From positions 1 through 27,175 of IMG/VR virus record IMGVR_UViG_3300046370_000031: a stretch of DNA of 27,175 nucleotides; one strand, written 5' to 3'. How positions within the stretch are numbered: position 1 is the stretch's first letter; each line of letters starts with the position of its first letter. The position numbers and the translations under genes are program-made. Positions 1 to 7,071 of this stretch are shown one piece after another. The notes beneath the pieces were generated by a model. It worked only from the letters and a program-made list of their open reading frames with translations, was not told the DNA's origin and made no database searches. The DNA is from a virus.

Positions 1-2
1 AG

Positions 3-293
3 TGGCTCAAGTCTGAACGTGTACACGTAGGGTTTAAGTTGATTGACTTAATCATACAGAGTACAGGTATCATCAAGCTTGACACACAGCAGACTGAAAG
101 GAAGAGACGTGCAACCTACGTTGTACCTACTCAAGATACACTTGATTGGATTAAGGCATTCAATGAGTACATGCAAGGCTCACGTCCAAGATACTTACCT
201 TGTGTAATACCACCTAAAGATTGGACATCAGTCAAGGGTGGAGGTTATCATGGACATGACATAGATGAACTACCTATTGTAAGGAGAAAGTAA
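3..293 (+). CDS. gp1: T7-type RNA polymerase, upstream fragment (5' partial)
   Basis: Middle part of a single-subunit phage RNA polymerase that transcribes middle and late phage genes. The frame is open to the left edge, so the true start lies outside the window; the TTG at 39 is not a start, because residues before it (WLKSERVHVGFK) already align with T7 RNAP 'W..ED.IHVGV'. The hallmark PPK.W....GGGY follows (PCVIPPKDW, then KGGGYHG), and the frame ends in PIVRRK-stop at 291-293. By comparison with T7 this point is about residue 435-440, inside the first palm segment, well before the catalytic residues. The remainder of the enzyme is the next gene, in the -1 frame and overlapping by one base. 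Homology is clear; whether the two parts are made as separate chains or joined by frameshifting is not settled by sequence. Confidence 0.9.
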   Translation, partial: WLKSERVHVGFKLIDLIIQSTGIIKLDTQQTERKRRATYVVPTQDTLDWIKAFNEYMQGSRPRYLPCVIPPKDWTSVKGGGYHGHDIDELPIVRRK

Positions 294-295
294 TG
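281..295 (+). promoter_or_regulatory. Shine-Dalgarno and TAATG stop/start at the RNAP split
   Basis: AAGGAG at 281-286 sits six bases before ATG 293-295, and that ATG shares its A with the TAA stop (291-293) of the upstream polymerase frame. This is ideal geometry for coupled termination-reinitiation. The tetranucleotide A-AAG at 287-290 could in principle support -1 slippage into the downstream frame, which is open from 269. However, the Shine-Dalgarno is nearly adjacent to it rather than the roughly 10 or more bases upstream that usually stimulates -1 shifting, so reinitiation is the better reading. Confidence 0.65.
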
Positions 296-1939
296 GGATT
301 AAAGACACACTTAACTAGACTATCTGAACAAGACTTGACTGCTGAGTATGCTTGTCTCAATGCACTACAACAAACTGAGTGGAGGATTAATCAGAACGTA
401 CTCAAAGTTATACGTCAGATGTGGGAGAGTGGGCAAGAGGTAGGTAACTTACCTGCAAGGGAGGACACACCTCTACCTAACTACCACTTCAGTAAAGAAC
501 CTAGTGAGATGAATGAGGAAGAGAAATCTACATTCAGAATATGGTCACGTAAACGTGCTGAGATTTACTCAAGTAATAATCGTAGTGTCAGTAAACGTAT
601 ACAAGTTGAACGTACCTTACAGGTAGCTGAACAGTTCTCTAAGTATGAGAAGTTCTACTACGTATGGCAGAATGATTTCCGTTCACGTAAGTATGCAAGC
701 AGTACATTCCTCACACCTCAGTCAGCTGATTGGAGTAAGAGTCTACTAGAGTTTGGTTATCCTATACCTATTGATAACTGGGATGATGCAAGGTGGCTGT
801 GTATACATGGTGCAAACTTGTATGGTAATGATAAGATAACGTTAGACAAACGTGAAGCATGGGCATGGGAGTATGTAGATGAGGCACATAGGATAGCAGA
901 CAATCCCTTTGATAACCAAGCTTGGCTTGAGGCAGACAAACCATTCCAGTTCCTAGCTTGGTGTTATGAGATGTCAGCCCTAGCTAAGTTTGGTTGGGGT
1001 TATGAGAGTAGGTTACCTGTCTCAGCAGATGGCAGTTGCAACGGATTACAGCACCTCTCAGCTATACTAAGAGATGAGGTAGGGGGTGTAGCTACTAACT
1101 TAATATCTTCTGCTGTACCTCAAGATATTTATACACAGGTAGCTGACCAAGCTATACAACGTATACGAGAGGAGGACACAGAACTAGGTAGGAAATGTTT
1201 AGAGTTTGGTATTGATAGGAAGTTAGCTAAGAGACCTGTTATGATTGTACCTTACTCAGGTACTAAACATGCTTGTCGTGCATACATAGAAGAAGCTATC
1301 AAGGATAAGATAAAGGAAGGTACACCCAACATCTTTGGTGATGACCTATTCAATGTCACTCACTACCTAGCAGGTCACATATGGGACAGCATTAGTGGTG
1401 TGATTGTGTCAGCACGTAAGGTGATGGACTACATTAAGAGTGTAGGAGATGTGTACTCTAACATGGGTCAACACATGGAGTGGGTCACACCTACAGGTTG
1501 GTTAGTTATGCAACAGTATAATGAACTAGAACAGAAGAGGATAAAGACACACATCAATGGTGACATAGTATCTCTATCCTTTCCTAAAGATAAGCAAGAC
1601 AAAGTTAATAAGCAGAGGACAGGGTTAGGCAGTAGTCCTAACTTCATCCATAGTTTAGATGCCTCTGCTATGACACGTACTATTAACGAAGCTACTAAGG
1701 TAGGTATTGTAGACTTTGCTATGGTACATGACAGCTATGGTACACATAGTAGCATGATGCCACAGCTATCTGAGATACTACGTGAACAGTTCGTTAGTAT
1801 GTATGAAGAGCATGATGTTCTTGATGAACTCAGGACTCATGCAATCAAGACTCTAGGTACTGAGGATGTTCCTCTACCACCAAGTAAAGGTAACCTAGAT
1901 ATCCGTAACGTATTGAAATCAGACTATTTCTTTGCTTGA
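293..1939 (+). CDS. gp1: T7-type RNA polymerase, catalytic C-terminal fragment
   Basis: Carries palm and fingers of the single-subunit RNA polymerase. Catalytic aspartate D246 is in ADGSCNGLQH (T7 D537 in FDGSCSGIQH). K313 and Y321 in KRPVMIVPYSG match T7 K631 and Y639 with the same eight-residue spacing. The second metal aspartate is D480 in MVHDSYGT (T7 D812), and the C-terminal foot ends SDYFFA (T7 SDFAFA). The promoter-specificity loop should lie around residues 394-420 and differs from T7, fitting a private promoter set. The first residues align directly after the end of the upstream frame with almost no gap, so nothing appears to be missing between the two pieces. All expected catalytic residues are present, so this is not a decayed gene. 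A frameshifted full-length product remains possible. Confidence 0.93.
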   Translation: MGLKTHLTRLSEQDLTAEYACLNALQQTEWRINQNVLKVIRQMWESGQEVGNLPAREDTPLPNYHFSKEPSEMNEEEKSTFRIWSRKRAEIYSSNNRSVSKRIQVERTLQVAEQFSKYEKFYYVWQNDFRSRKYASSTFLTPQSADWSKSLLEFGYPIPIDNWDDARWLCIHGANLYGNDKITLDKREAWAWEYVDEAHRIADNPFDNQAWLEADKPFQFLAWCYEMSALAKFGWGYESRLPVSADGSCNGLQHLSAILRDEVGGVATNLISSAVPQDIYTQVADQAIQRIREEDTELGRKCLEFGIDRKLAKRPVMIVPYSGTKHACRAYIEEAIKDKIKEGTPNIFGDDLFNVTHYLAGHIWDSISGVIVSARKVMDYIKSVGDVYSNMGQHMEWVTPTGWLVMQQYNELEQKRIKTHINGDIVSLSFPKDKQDKVNKQRTGLGSSPNFIHSLDASAMTRTINEATKVGIVDFAMVHDSYGTHSSMMPQLSEILREQFVSMYEEHDVLDELRTHAIKTLGTEDVPLPPSKGNLDIRNVLKSDYFFA

Positions 1940-1942
1940 TTT

Positions 1943-1960
1943 CTAAAGTTACAACCTAGC
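1943..1960 (+). promoter_or_regulatory. Putative phage RNAP promoter P1 (before SSB)
   Basis: CTAAAGTTACAAC followed by CTAGC lies four bases after the RNAP stop and about 35 bases before the SSB start. The same 13 bases recur at 10213 and 25664, each in a short gap at the start of a functional block. Repetition and placement suggest a promoter for the phage polymerase; no transcription data support this. A short dyad (GCCAgtTGGC, 1959-1968) follows immediately and may be chance. Confidence 0.6.
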
Positions 1961-1995
1961 CAGTTGGCAAAACAAATAGCAATAAGGAGTTATAT

Positions 1996-2613
1996 ATGCT
2001 AGTAATAAAAGGAAAGTCCCTATGGGCAAAAGTCTTTGAGCCTGATACAAGGTTCGTTGATGATGGAGAATATTCTACTTCAGTAATTGTACCTGAGGCA
2101 GAAGCAGCACAAGTTTGTGAACAACTAGAAGCACTCATCGATGAGGAGTTCAATAAGGTTGTCAAGGAGAAGCCACAACTAAAGGCAAACCTGTCCAAAC
2201 GTCCTGTAACTGAGCCAGACTTTGACCAAGATGGTAACGAGACAGGTAATGTTGTATTCAAAACTAAACTTAAGGCTAAGATAAAAGGTAAGAACGGTCA
2301 GAGCTACAAGCAGAAGGTTAACGTTGTAGATGCTAAACGTAACCCAATGTTAGGAGGTCAGTTAATAGGTAATGGTTCACTTGTTAAGGTAGCTGTTGAA
2401 CCTGTAGCCTACATGATGCAGTCCACTAAACAAGTAGGTGTATCTCTCAGACTAAAAGCTATGCAAGTCCTTGACTTGGTTGAGCATGGCACACCTAATT
2501 CTATCTTTGATGAGGAAGAAGGGTTCGTTGCCAAAGCTATAGAGAAAGATAACTCTGCAGTTTTTGATGACTTAGATACTGATGGTACTGCTGATGACGA
2601 AGGGGACTTTTGA
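1996..2613 (+). CDS. gp2.5: Single-stranded DNA-binding protein (T7 gp2.5-like)
   Basis: Coats single-stranded DNA at the replication fork and coordinates primase-helicase and polymerase. At 205 aa it is close to T7 gp2.5 (232 aa). The body has the expected beta-rich pattern and many lysines (KTKLKAKIKGKNG at about residues 89-101). The tail is strongly acidic and ends in a single phenylalanine (DLDTDGTADDEGDF), the gp2.5 hallmark that contacts polymerase and helicase. ATAAGGAGT at 1980-1988 provides the ribosome binding site. First gene after putative promoter P1. Its last 32 bases overlap the endonuclease I gene. Confidence 0.9.
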   Translation: MLVIKGKSLWAKVFEPDTRFVDDGEYSTSVIVPEAEAAQVCEQLEALIDEEFNKVVKEKPQLKANLSKRPVTEPDFDQDGNETGNVVFKTKLKAKIKGKNGQSYKQKVNVVDAKRNPMLGGQLIGNGSLVKVAVEPVAYMMQSTKQVGVSLRLKAMQVLDLVEHGTPNSIFDEEEGFVAKAIEKDNSAVFDDLDTDGTADDEGDF

Positions 2614-2956
2614 GGCAAGGGTCATTGCAGACCTAGTAGCACGTGACATTCCACATGTGTATGAGCCTGAGAAGATGGCATACTTTGTGGAACGTCACTA
2701 TGTTCCTGACTTAAAGATAGGCAAGATGATAGTGGAGCTTAAAGGATACTTCAGACAAGACAGTCAACGTAAGATGAAGGCTGTCAAGGCACAGTACCCT
2801 GACTTAGATATACGATTTGTATTTCAAAAGGCAAGCTCCACTATACAAGGAGCTAAGAAAAGAAAGGATGGTTCTAAGATGACCTGTCAAGAATGGGCTG
2901 ACCGTAATGGTTTTATATGGGCAGAAGAAACAATACCAAAGGAGTGGTTGAAATGA
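2582..2956 (+). CDS. gp3: Endonuclease I, Holliday-junction resolvase (T7 gp3-like)
   Basis: Structure-specific nuclease that cuts branched DNA and helps break down host DNA. Active-site residues of the T7 enzyme can be matched: E11 (GTFEARV; T7 E20), D43 (YVPDLKI; T7 D55), and E52 and K54 (VELKG; T7 E65 and K67 in VETKG). The C-terminal part also aligns (YPDLDIRFVF, PKEWLK; T7 HPELDIRIVF, PAEWIK). Length 124 aa against 149 in T7, lacking the basic C-terminal extension. The start is inside the SSB gene with no obvious Shine-Dalgarno; ATG 2582 or ATG 2594 could be used, probably by coupling to SSB translation. Confidence 0.9.
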   Translation: MVLLMTKGTFEARVIADLVARDIPHVYEPEKMAYFVERHYVPDLKIGKMIVELKGYFRQDSQRKMKAVKAQYPDLDIRFVFQKASSTIQGAKKRKDGSKMTCQEWADRNGFIWAEETIPKEWLK

Positions 2957-3204
2957 GTGTGATAGATGTTAAAGACATGATTGAAACTGATGTGGACTTA
3001 CAAGCAGAGTTTACTAAGCAAGGTCTGAGTGTGTCTGTCATCATAGGTGATGAGGAGATAGAACATACATCTACTTATGAGGACATGGCTATTGATATGG
3101 TGGGTGACTCTGAGAAGTATGACAATGATACACTCAAGAAGATTGCCCAAGGTTTAGATTACATGTCTAAGTTTATAAAGGAGTCAATAGGTAAGGATGA
3201 ATGA
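2953..3204 (+). CDS. Small acidic protein of unknown function
   Basis: I do not recognise this 83-aa protein. An earlier in-frame ATG at 2917 exists, but ATG 2953 is preferred: it overlaps the endonuclease I stop as ATGA and has AAAGGAG at 2938-2944 with eight bases spacing, whereas the longer form would begin with a stretch that only re-reads endonuclease I codons. The protein is rich in Asp/Glu (for example GDEEIEH), has no cysteine and no membrane segment, and ends in a predicted helix (KKIAQGLDYMSKFIKESIG). It overlaps the primase-helicase gene by eight bases. Position between gp3 and gp4 is where T7 carries its lysozyme gene 3.5, but there is no amidase motif here. Confidence 0.7.
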   Translation: MSVIDVKDMIETDVDLQAEFTKQGLSVSVIIGDEEIEHTSTYEDMAIDMVGDSEKYDNDTLKKIAQGLDYMSKFIKESIGKDE

Positions 3205-4798
3205 TAGTGAGTTCATAAGACACGAAGAGTGTCCTCACTGTGGCAGTAGTGATGCCAATGCTTTGTATACTGATGGTCATCACTACTGTTTCTCTTGTCA
3301 AGTATCAACAAAAGCACAAGGTAATGAAGGAGTGATAGCAGTGACTACACAGAAGAGTAACTTTGCTTTCCTACCCATTGAGGTAAAGGCATTAAACAAA
3401 AGGAAGATAACTGAGAAGACAGCAAGACACTGGCAGTATGGTGTAGCTATCTATAAGGATAAGAAGGTACATGTAGCTAACTACTATGATAGAGAGGGCA
3501 CACTCCAAGCACAGAAGGTAAGACTTCGTAACAAGGACTTCCTTGTTTTAGGTGACATGAAGAAGATTGGACTATATGGTGAACACCTCTGTCGTGATAA
3601 GGGTAAGATGATTACCATTGTTGAAGGTGAGTTAGATGCTCTGTCATTGAGTCAAGTCTTTGACAACAAGTGGGCAGTTGTAAGTGTTCCCTCAGGTGTA
3701 GACTCTGCTAAGAAAGCTGTGTCTAAATCTCTTGAATGGTTGTGTAACTATGACAGTATTGTTATCATGTTTGATAATGATGAGCATGGTCAAAAAGCAG
3801 CAAAGGAAGTAGCTAGTATACTACCACCTAGTAAGGCTAAGATAGCCCAGCTACCTCTCAAGGATGCCAGTGATATGTTACAGGCAGGAAGACAGGAGGA
3901 ACTCATTGATGCAGTATGGGCAGCAAAGACCTACAGACCTGATGGTATCATAGCAGGTACTGATGTATGGGAACTGATTACTGCTGAAGATGATAAGCAC
4001 TCTGTCTCTTATCCTTATGCAGGTATACAAGAGAAGACAGGTGGTTGTCGTAAGGGTGAGATTGTAACACTCACTGCAGGTAGTGGCATAGGTAAGTCAC
4101 AACTAGCTAGAGAGTTTGCTTACTCCTTCATCATACAGGGACAGACAGTAGGGTACATAGCATTGGAAGAGAATGTTAAACGTACCTCACTTGGTTTGAT
4201 GTCCATTGACTTAAACAAACCACTACACCTACAATCAAATGATGTACCTAAAGAAGAACTAAAGGAAGCTTTTGATAATACAGTTGGTTCAGGTAGGGTG
4301 TACATGTATGACCACTGGGGTTCAACTGACTCTGAAAATCTACTATCTAAAATCAGATACCTAGTCAGAGGATGCCAAGTTGATTATGTTATACTTGACC
4401 ACATTAGTATTGTTGTGAGTGGACTAGAAGGAGGAGATGAAAGACGTATCATTGACAACACTATGACTAAGTTACGTTCACTAGTAGAAGAACTAAACTG
4501 TGGTATGATACTAGTGTCACATCTTAAGAGACCTTCAGGTGACAGAGGACATGAGGATGGAGCACAGACTTCTATGTCACAGCTTAGAGGTAGTGCTGCA
4601 ATAGGTCAGCTGTCTGACATGGTCATAGGATTAGAACGTAACCAACAAGACAAAGACAAACCTAACGTAAGTCAGGTTAGAGTATTGAAGAACAGATGGT
4701 CTGGTGAGACAGGCTTGAGTTGTTCATTAGAGTATAACACAGAGACAGGGAGAATGAATGAGGTACACTTCCCTGATGAAGAAGAACTAGAATTCTAA
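3197..4798 (+). CDS. gp4: Bifunctional primase-helicase (T7 gp4-like)
   Basis: Makes primers and unwinds DNA at the replication fork as a hexamer. Domain order is as in T7 gp4. A zinc-binding domain has C12, C15, C31 and C34 (CPHCG, CFSC). A TOPRIM primase core has E143 in VEGELDA and D193 in FDNDEHG. A RecA-like helicase has Walker A GSGIGKS at 295-301 and a Walker B-like region VILDHISIVV at about 396-405, followed by LVSHLKRP. It ends in acidic EEELEF, resembling the T7 acidic tail with terminal Phe that docks on the polymerase. Length 533 aa against 566 in T7. All zinc ligands are present, so priming activity should be intact. Confidence 0.96.
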   Translation: MNDSEFIRHEECPHCGSSDANALYTDGHHYCFSCQVSTKAQGNEGVIAVTTQKSNFAFLPIEVKALNKRKITEKTARHWQYGVAIYKDKKVHVANYYDREGTLQAQKVRLRNKDFLVLGDMKKIGLYGEHLCRDKGKMITIVEGELDALSLSQVFDNKWAVVSVPSGVDSAKKAVSKSLEWLCNYDSIVIMFDNDEHGQKAAKEVASILPPSKAKIAQLPLKDASDMLQAGRQEELIDAVWAAKTYRPDGIIAGTDVWELITAEDDKHSVSYPYAGIQEKTGGCRKGEIVTLTAGSGIGKSQLAREFAYSFIIQGQTVGYIALEENVKRTSLGLMSIDLNKPLHLQSNDVPKEELKEAFDNTVGSGRVYMYDHWGSTDSENLLSKIRYLVRGCQVDYVILDHISIVVSGLEGGDERRIIDNTMTKLRSLVEELNCGMILVSHLKRPSGDRGHEDGAQTSMSQLRGSAAIGQLSDMVIGLERNQQDKDKPNVSQVRVLKNRWSGETGLSCSLEYNTETGRMNEVHFPDEEELEF

Positions 4799-4824
4799 AC
4801 AGTGCAGAGACACAAGGAGAAACA

Positions 4825-6531
4825 ATGGAATTAATATTTGATATAGAAGCAGACAACTTACTTGATGATGTAACTATTGTGTGGTGCATAGTATGCAGAG
4901 ATAAGAATACAGAAAAGGTATACACCTTTGAACCCCACCAAATAAAAGAAGGGCTTGTGTTCCTATCAAAAGCAGATGCTCTCATTGGTCATAACATTAT
5001 TGACTATGACTTAAGAGTACTCAAGAAGTTGTATGACTTTGACTACACAGGTAAAGTAATAGATACCTTAGTATGTTCAAGAACTATATGGTGTGACGTA
5101 AGAGAGATGGACGTTGAACTAAGTAAGACAAATAACTTTCCTCCTAAACTTATGGGCAGTCATAGCCTTAAGGCATGGGGATACAGATTAGGAGAACTAA
5201 AAGGTGAGTTCAATGTGGGCAGTGAGAGCTTTGGAGAGTACACCCAAGACATGTTACACTACTGTGTACAAGACACGAAGGTTACAGCCAAACTCTATTC
5301 TAAAATTACTGAAAAAAATTTTAGTAAAAAAGCACTAGACTTAGAGACTGAGATACATACTTTACTATTACAGCAACAGGAATATGGTTTTCCTTTTGAT
5401 GTGGAGTCAGCTAAAGAACTATGGTACAAGTTAGTCTCACGTAAATCAGAGCTTGAAGAGGAACTAGTAAATAACTTTGAGCCTACTATCGTAGAGTTAA
5501 AGACTAAGACTAAGACAATACCATTCAATCCTGCTTCACGTATGCAGATAGCAGACAGACTAATGAAGAGAGGATGGAAACCTAAAGCCTTTACTGATAG
5601 TGGTGAGCCTAAAGTTGATGAAGCTGTACTCTCAAGTATTGATATGCCTGAGGCTAAGATGCTTAACGAGTACCTACTCCTTAATAAAAGGTTAGGTCAG
5701 TTAGCTACAGGTAATCAGGCTTGGCTGAAGATGGAGAAGGAAGGTAGACTACATGGACGTGTTAATCATATGGGTGCTGTTACTTCTCGTTGTACTCATT
5801 CCAACCCTAATGTTGCACAAGTTCCTAGTGTTGGTGCACCCTATGGTAAAGAATGTAGGTCACTCTTCTATGCTCCTACTGGCTATAGTCTTCTTGGTGC
5901 TGATGCCAGTGGTCTTGAGCTACGGTGTCTTGCTCACTACATGGCTGCTTATGACGATGGTTCTTATGCTAATACAGTAGTCAACGGTGACATACATACT
6001 ATCAATCAAGAAGCAGCAGGTCTACCTACTAGAAACAATGCCAAGACTTTTATCTACGGATTCTTGTATGGGTCAGGTGATGAGAAGACAGGTAAGATAA
6101 TAGGTAAGGGAGCTAAAGAAGGTAGAGCAATCAAGAAGAAGTTCTTGAAGAAACTACCTGCACTTAAGTATCTCAAGGATGCAGTATCAGAAGCAGCAGA
6201 TGAAAGAGGTTGGGTCAAAGGATTAGATGGACGTATTATACCTGTCAGGCATAGTCATGCTTCACTTAATACTTTGTTACAATCAGCTGGTGCTTTGGTA
6301 TGTAAGACTTGGTATGTCTTCATAGCTAGGGCTATAAAAGAACAAGGACTTGATGCAAAGATTGTAGCATTCATTCACGATGAGGTACAACTACTAGTAA
6401 AGGAAGGACAAGAGGATGACACAGGGAGACTTATTCAAGGATGTATGGGAAGAGTTGAAAGACACTTCAAGTTCAGATGCAAACTTGACAGTGATTACAA
6501 GTATGGACGAAACTGGGCAGACACTCATTGA
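4825..6531 (+). CDS. gp5: DNA polymerase, family A (T7 gp5-like), no thioredoxin-binding insert
   Basis: Replicative polymerase with proofreading. The exonuclease domain opens with FDIEADNLL (D6 and E8, as in T7 D5/E7). The polymerase domain has motif A DASGLELR (D360), motif B RNNAKTFIYG (R403, K407, Y411; T7 R518, K522, Y526) and motif C HDEVQ (D519, E520; T7 D654, E655). It is 568 aa against 704 in T7. Where T7 has its ~75-residue thioredoxin-binding loop before NPSSR, this protein goes almost directly from ELVNNFEPTIVEL to NPASR, so host thioredoxin is unlikely to be the clamp. AAGGAG at 4814-4819 precedes the start. Its last 29 bases overlap the next gene. Confidence 0.96.
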   Translation: MELIFDIEADNLLDDVTIVWCIVCRDKNTEKVYTFEPHQIKEGLVFLSKADALIGHNIIDYDLRVLKKLYDFDYTGKVIDTLVCSRTIWCDVREMDVELSKTNNFPPKLMGSHSLKAWGYRLGELKGEFNVGSESFGEYTQDMLHYCVQDTKVTAKLYSKITEKNFSKKALDLETEIHTLLLQQQEYGFPFDVESAKELWYKLVSRKSELEEELVNNFEPTIVELKTKTKTIPFNPASRMQIADRLMKRGWKPKAFTDSGEPKVDEAVLSSIDMPEAKMLNEYLLLNKRLGQLATGNQAWLKMEKEGRLHGRVNHMGAVTSRCTHSNPNVAQVPSVGAPYGKECRSLFYAPTGYSLLGADASGLELRCLAHYMAAYDDGSYANTVVNGDIHTINQEAAGLPTRNNAKTFIYGFLYGSGDEKTGKIIGKGAKEGRAIKKKFLKKLPALKYLKDAVSEAADERGWVKGLDGRIIPVRHSHASLNTLLQSAGALVCKTWYVFIARAIKEQGLDAKIVAFIHDEVQLLVKEGQEDDTGRLIQGCMGRVERHFKFRCKLDSDYKYGRNWADTH

Positions 6532-6898
6532 GGCAGTGACATGTAATGTATGTGATGTGATGCAGCCTATAGCTAACTTTGCAGTCATGCCTTCAGGTGA
6601 AATAAAAAGAAAGTGTAAGTCTTGTAAGTCAGGTCAGAAGAGAGTGGTTAAAAGATTAAGGAATGAGAACCCCTATCCACCTGATGATTACTGCTGTCCT
6701 ATCTGTGATAGAGATATAGAAGAGATAGGTAAGTATGGTCAACCTATGTTACAACGTTGGGTACTAGACCACTGCCATGACACTAACACATTCAGAGGTT
6801 GGTTATGTGGTAACTGTAACACAGGACTAGGTGGCTTCAAGGATGATAAAGATAAAGTACTGAGAGCTTACGAATATTTGAAAGGACATAAACCATGA
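6503..6898 (+). CDS. Recombination endonuclease VII-like zinc nuclease
   Basis: Likely a junction-resolving or nicking nuclease of the endonuclease VII/HNH class. From the chosen start (131 aa) the zinc-ribbon cysteines are C14, C17, C38 and C41 (CNVC, CKSC). A second CPIC pair follows, then the signature LDHCHDTNTFRGWLCGNCNTGLGGF, split here as LDHCH for the catalytic His region and LCGNCN for the second zinc half. The frame stays open upstream to an ATG at 6416, but those residues only re-read the polymerase C-terminus. ATG 6503 keeps the first CxxC; GTG 6536 is an alternative, and ATG 6560 would lose CNVC. No strong Shine-Dalgarno is visible, so coupling to the polymerase gene is likely. 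The start is the uncertain part; the family is not. Confidence 0.88.
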   Translation: MDETGQTLIEAVTCNVCDVMQPIANFAVMPSGEIKRKCKSCKSGQKRVVKRLRNENPYPPDDYCCPICDRDIEEIGKYGQPMLQRWVLDHCHDTNTFRGWLCGNCNTGLGGFKDDKDKVLRAYEYLKGHKP

Positions 6899-7071
6899 AC
6901 TGTTGGCACTGTGGCACTGAACTAATATGGGGTGGTGACCATGACATTTATCTAGAAGATGGGTATAACTTTGATGGTATAGTTACCAATCTATCATGCC
7001 CTAAATGTCCTACTTATGTGGACGTATACTTAAAAATGGGAGATGAGATAGATGATAAGATTGTTAATTGA
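6895..7071 (+). CDS. 58-aa zinc-ribbon protein
   Basis: A short gene filling the gap between endonuclease VII and the exonuclease. ATG 6895 overlaps the upstream stop as ATGA, and the TGA at 7069-7071 lies inside the exonuclease gene (20-base overlap). It begins MNCWHCGTEL and later has SCPKCPTYVDVYL, giving two CxxC pairs about 30 residues apart, the spacing of a single zinc ribbon. The intervening stretch is acidic and aromatic. Function unknown; small zinc ribbons of this type are common in phage replication regions. Tight overlaps on both sides and a full four-cysteine set argue that it is a real gene. Confidence 0.75.
   Translation: MNCWHCGTELIWGGDHDIYLEDGYNFDGIVTNLSCPKCPTYVDVYLKMGDEIDDKIVN

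Noticed and set aside
39-293. TTG at 39 as the start of an independent 84-aa gene
   Set aside because: The frame is open to the left edge and residues before TTG 39 continue the RNA polymerase homology, so this is the internal part of a gene that begins outside the window.
1959-1968. GCCAgtTGGC after P1 as a terminator
   Set aside because: Only four pairs with a two-base loop and no T tract; it could be part of the promoter region but not a credible terminator.
2917-2952. Longer start (ATG 2917) for the acidic protein after endonuclease I
   Set aside because: The extra 12 residues merely re-read endonuclease I codons and have no ribosome binding site, whereas ATG 2953 has AAAGGAG and an ATGA overlap.
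5753-5980. 75-aa + strand frame inside the DNA polymerase gene
   Set aside because: It overlaps polymerase motif A codons in another frame; its Leu/Val-rich content is a frame shadow.
6416-6502. Longer start (ATG 6416) for endonuclease VII
   Set aside because: The added 29 residues overlap conserved polymerase C-terminal codons and show no endonuclease VII homology; the zinc ribbon begins after ATG 6503.
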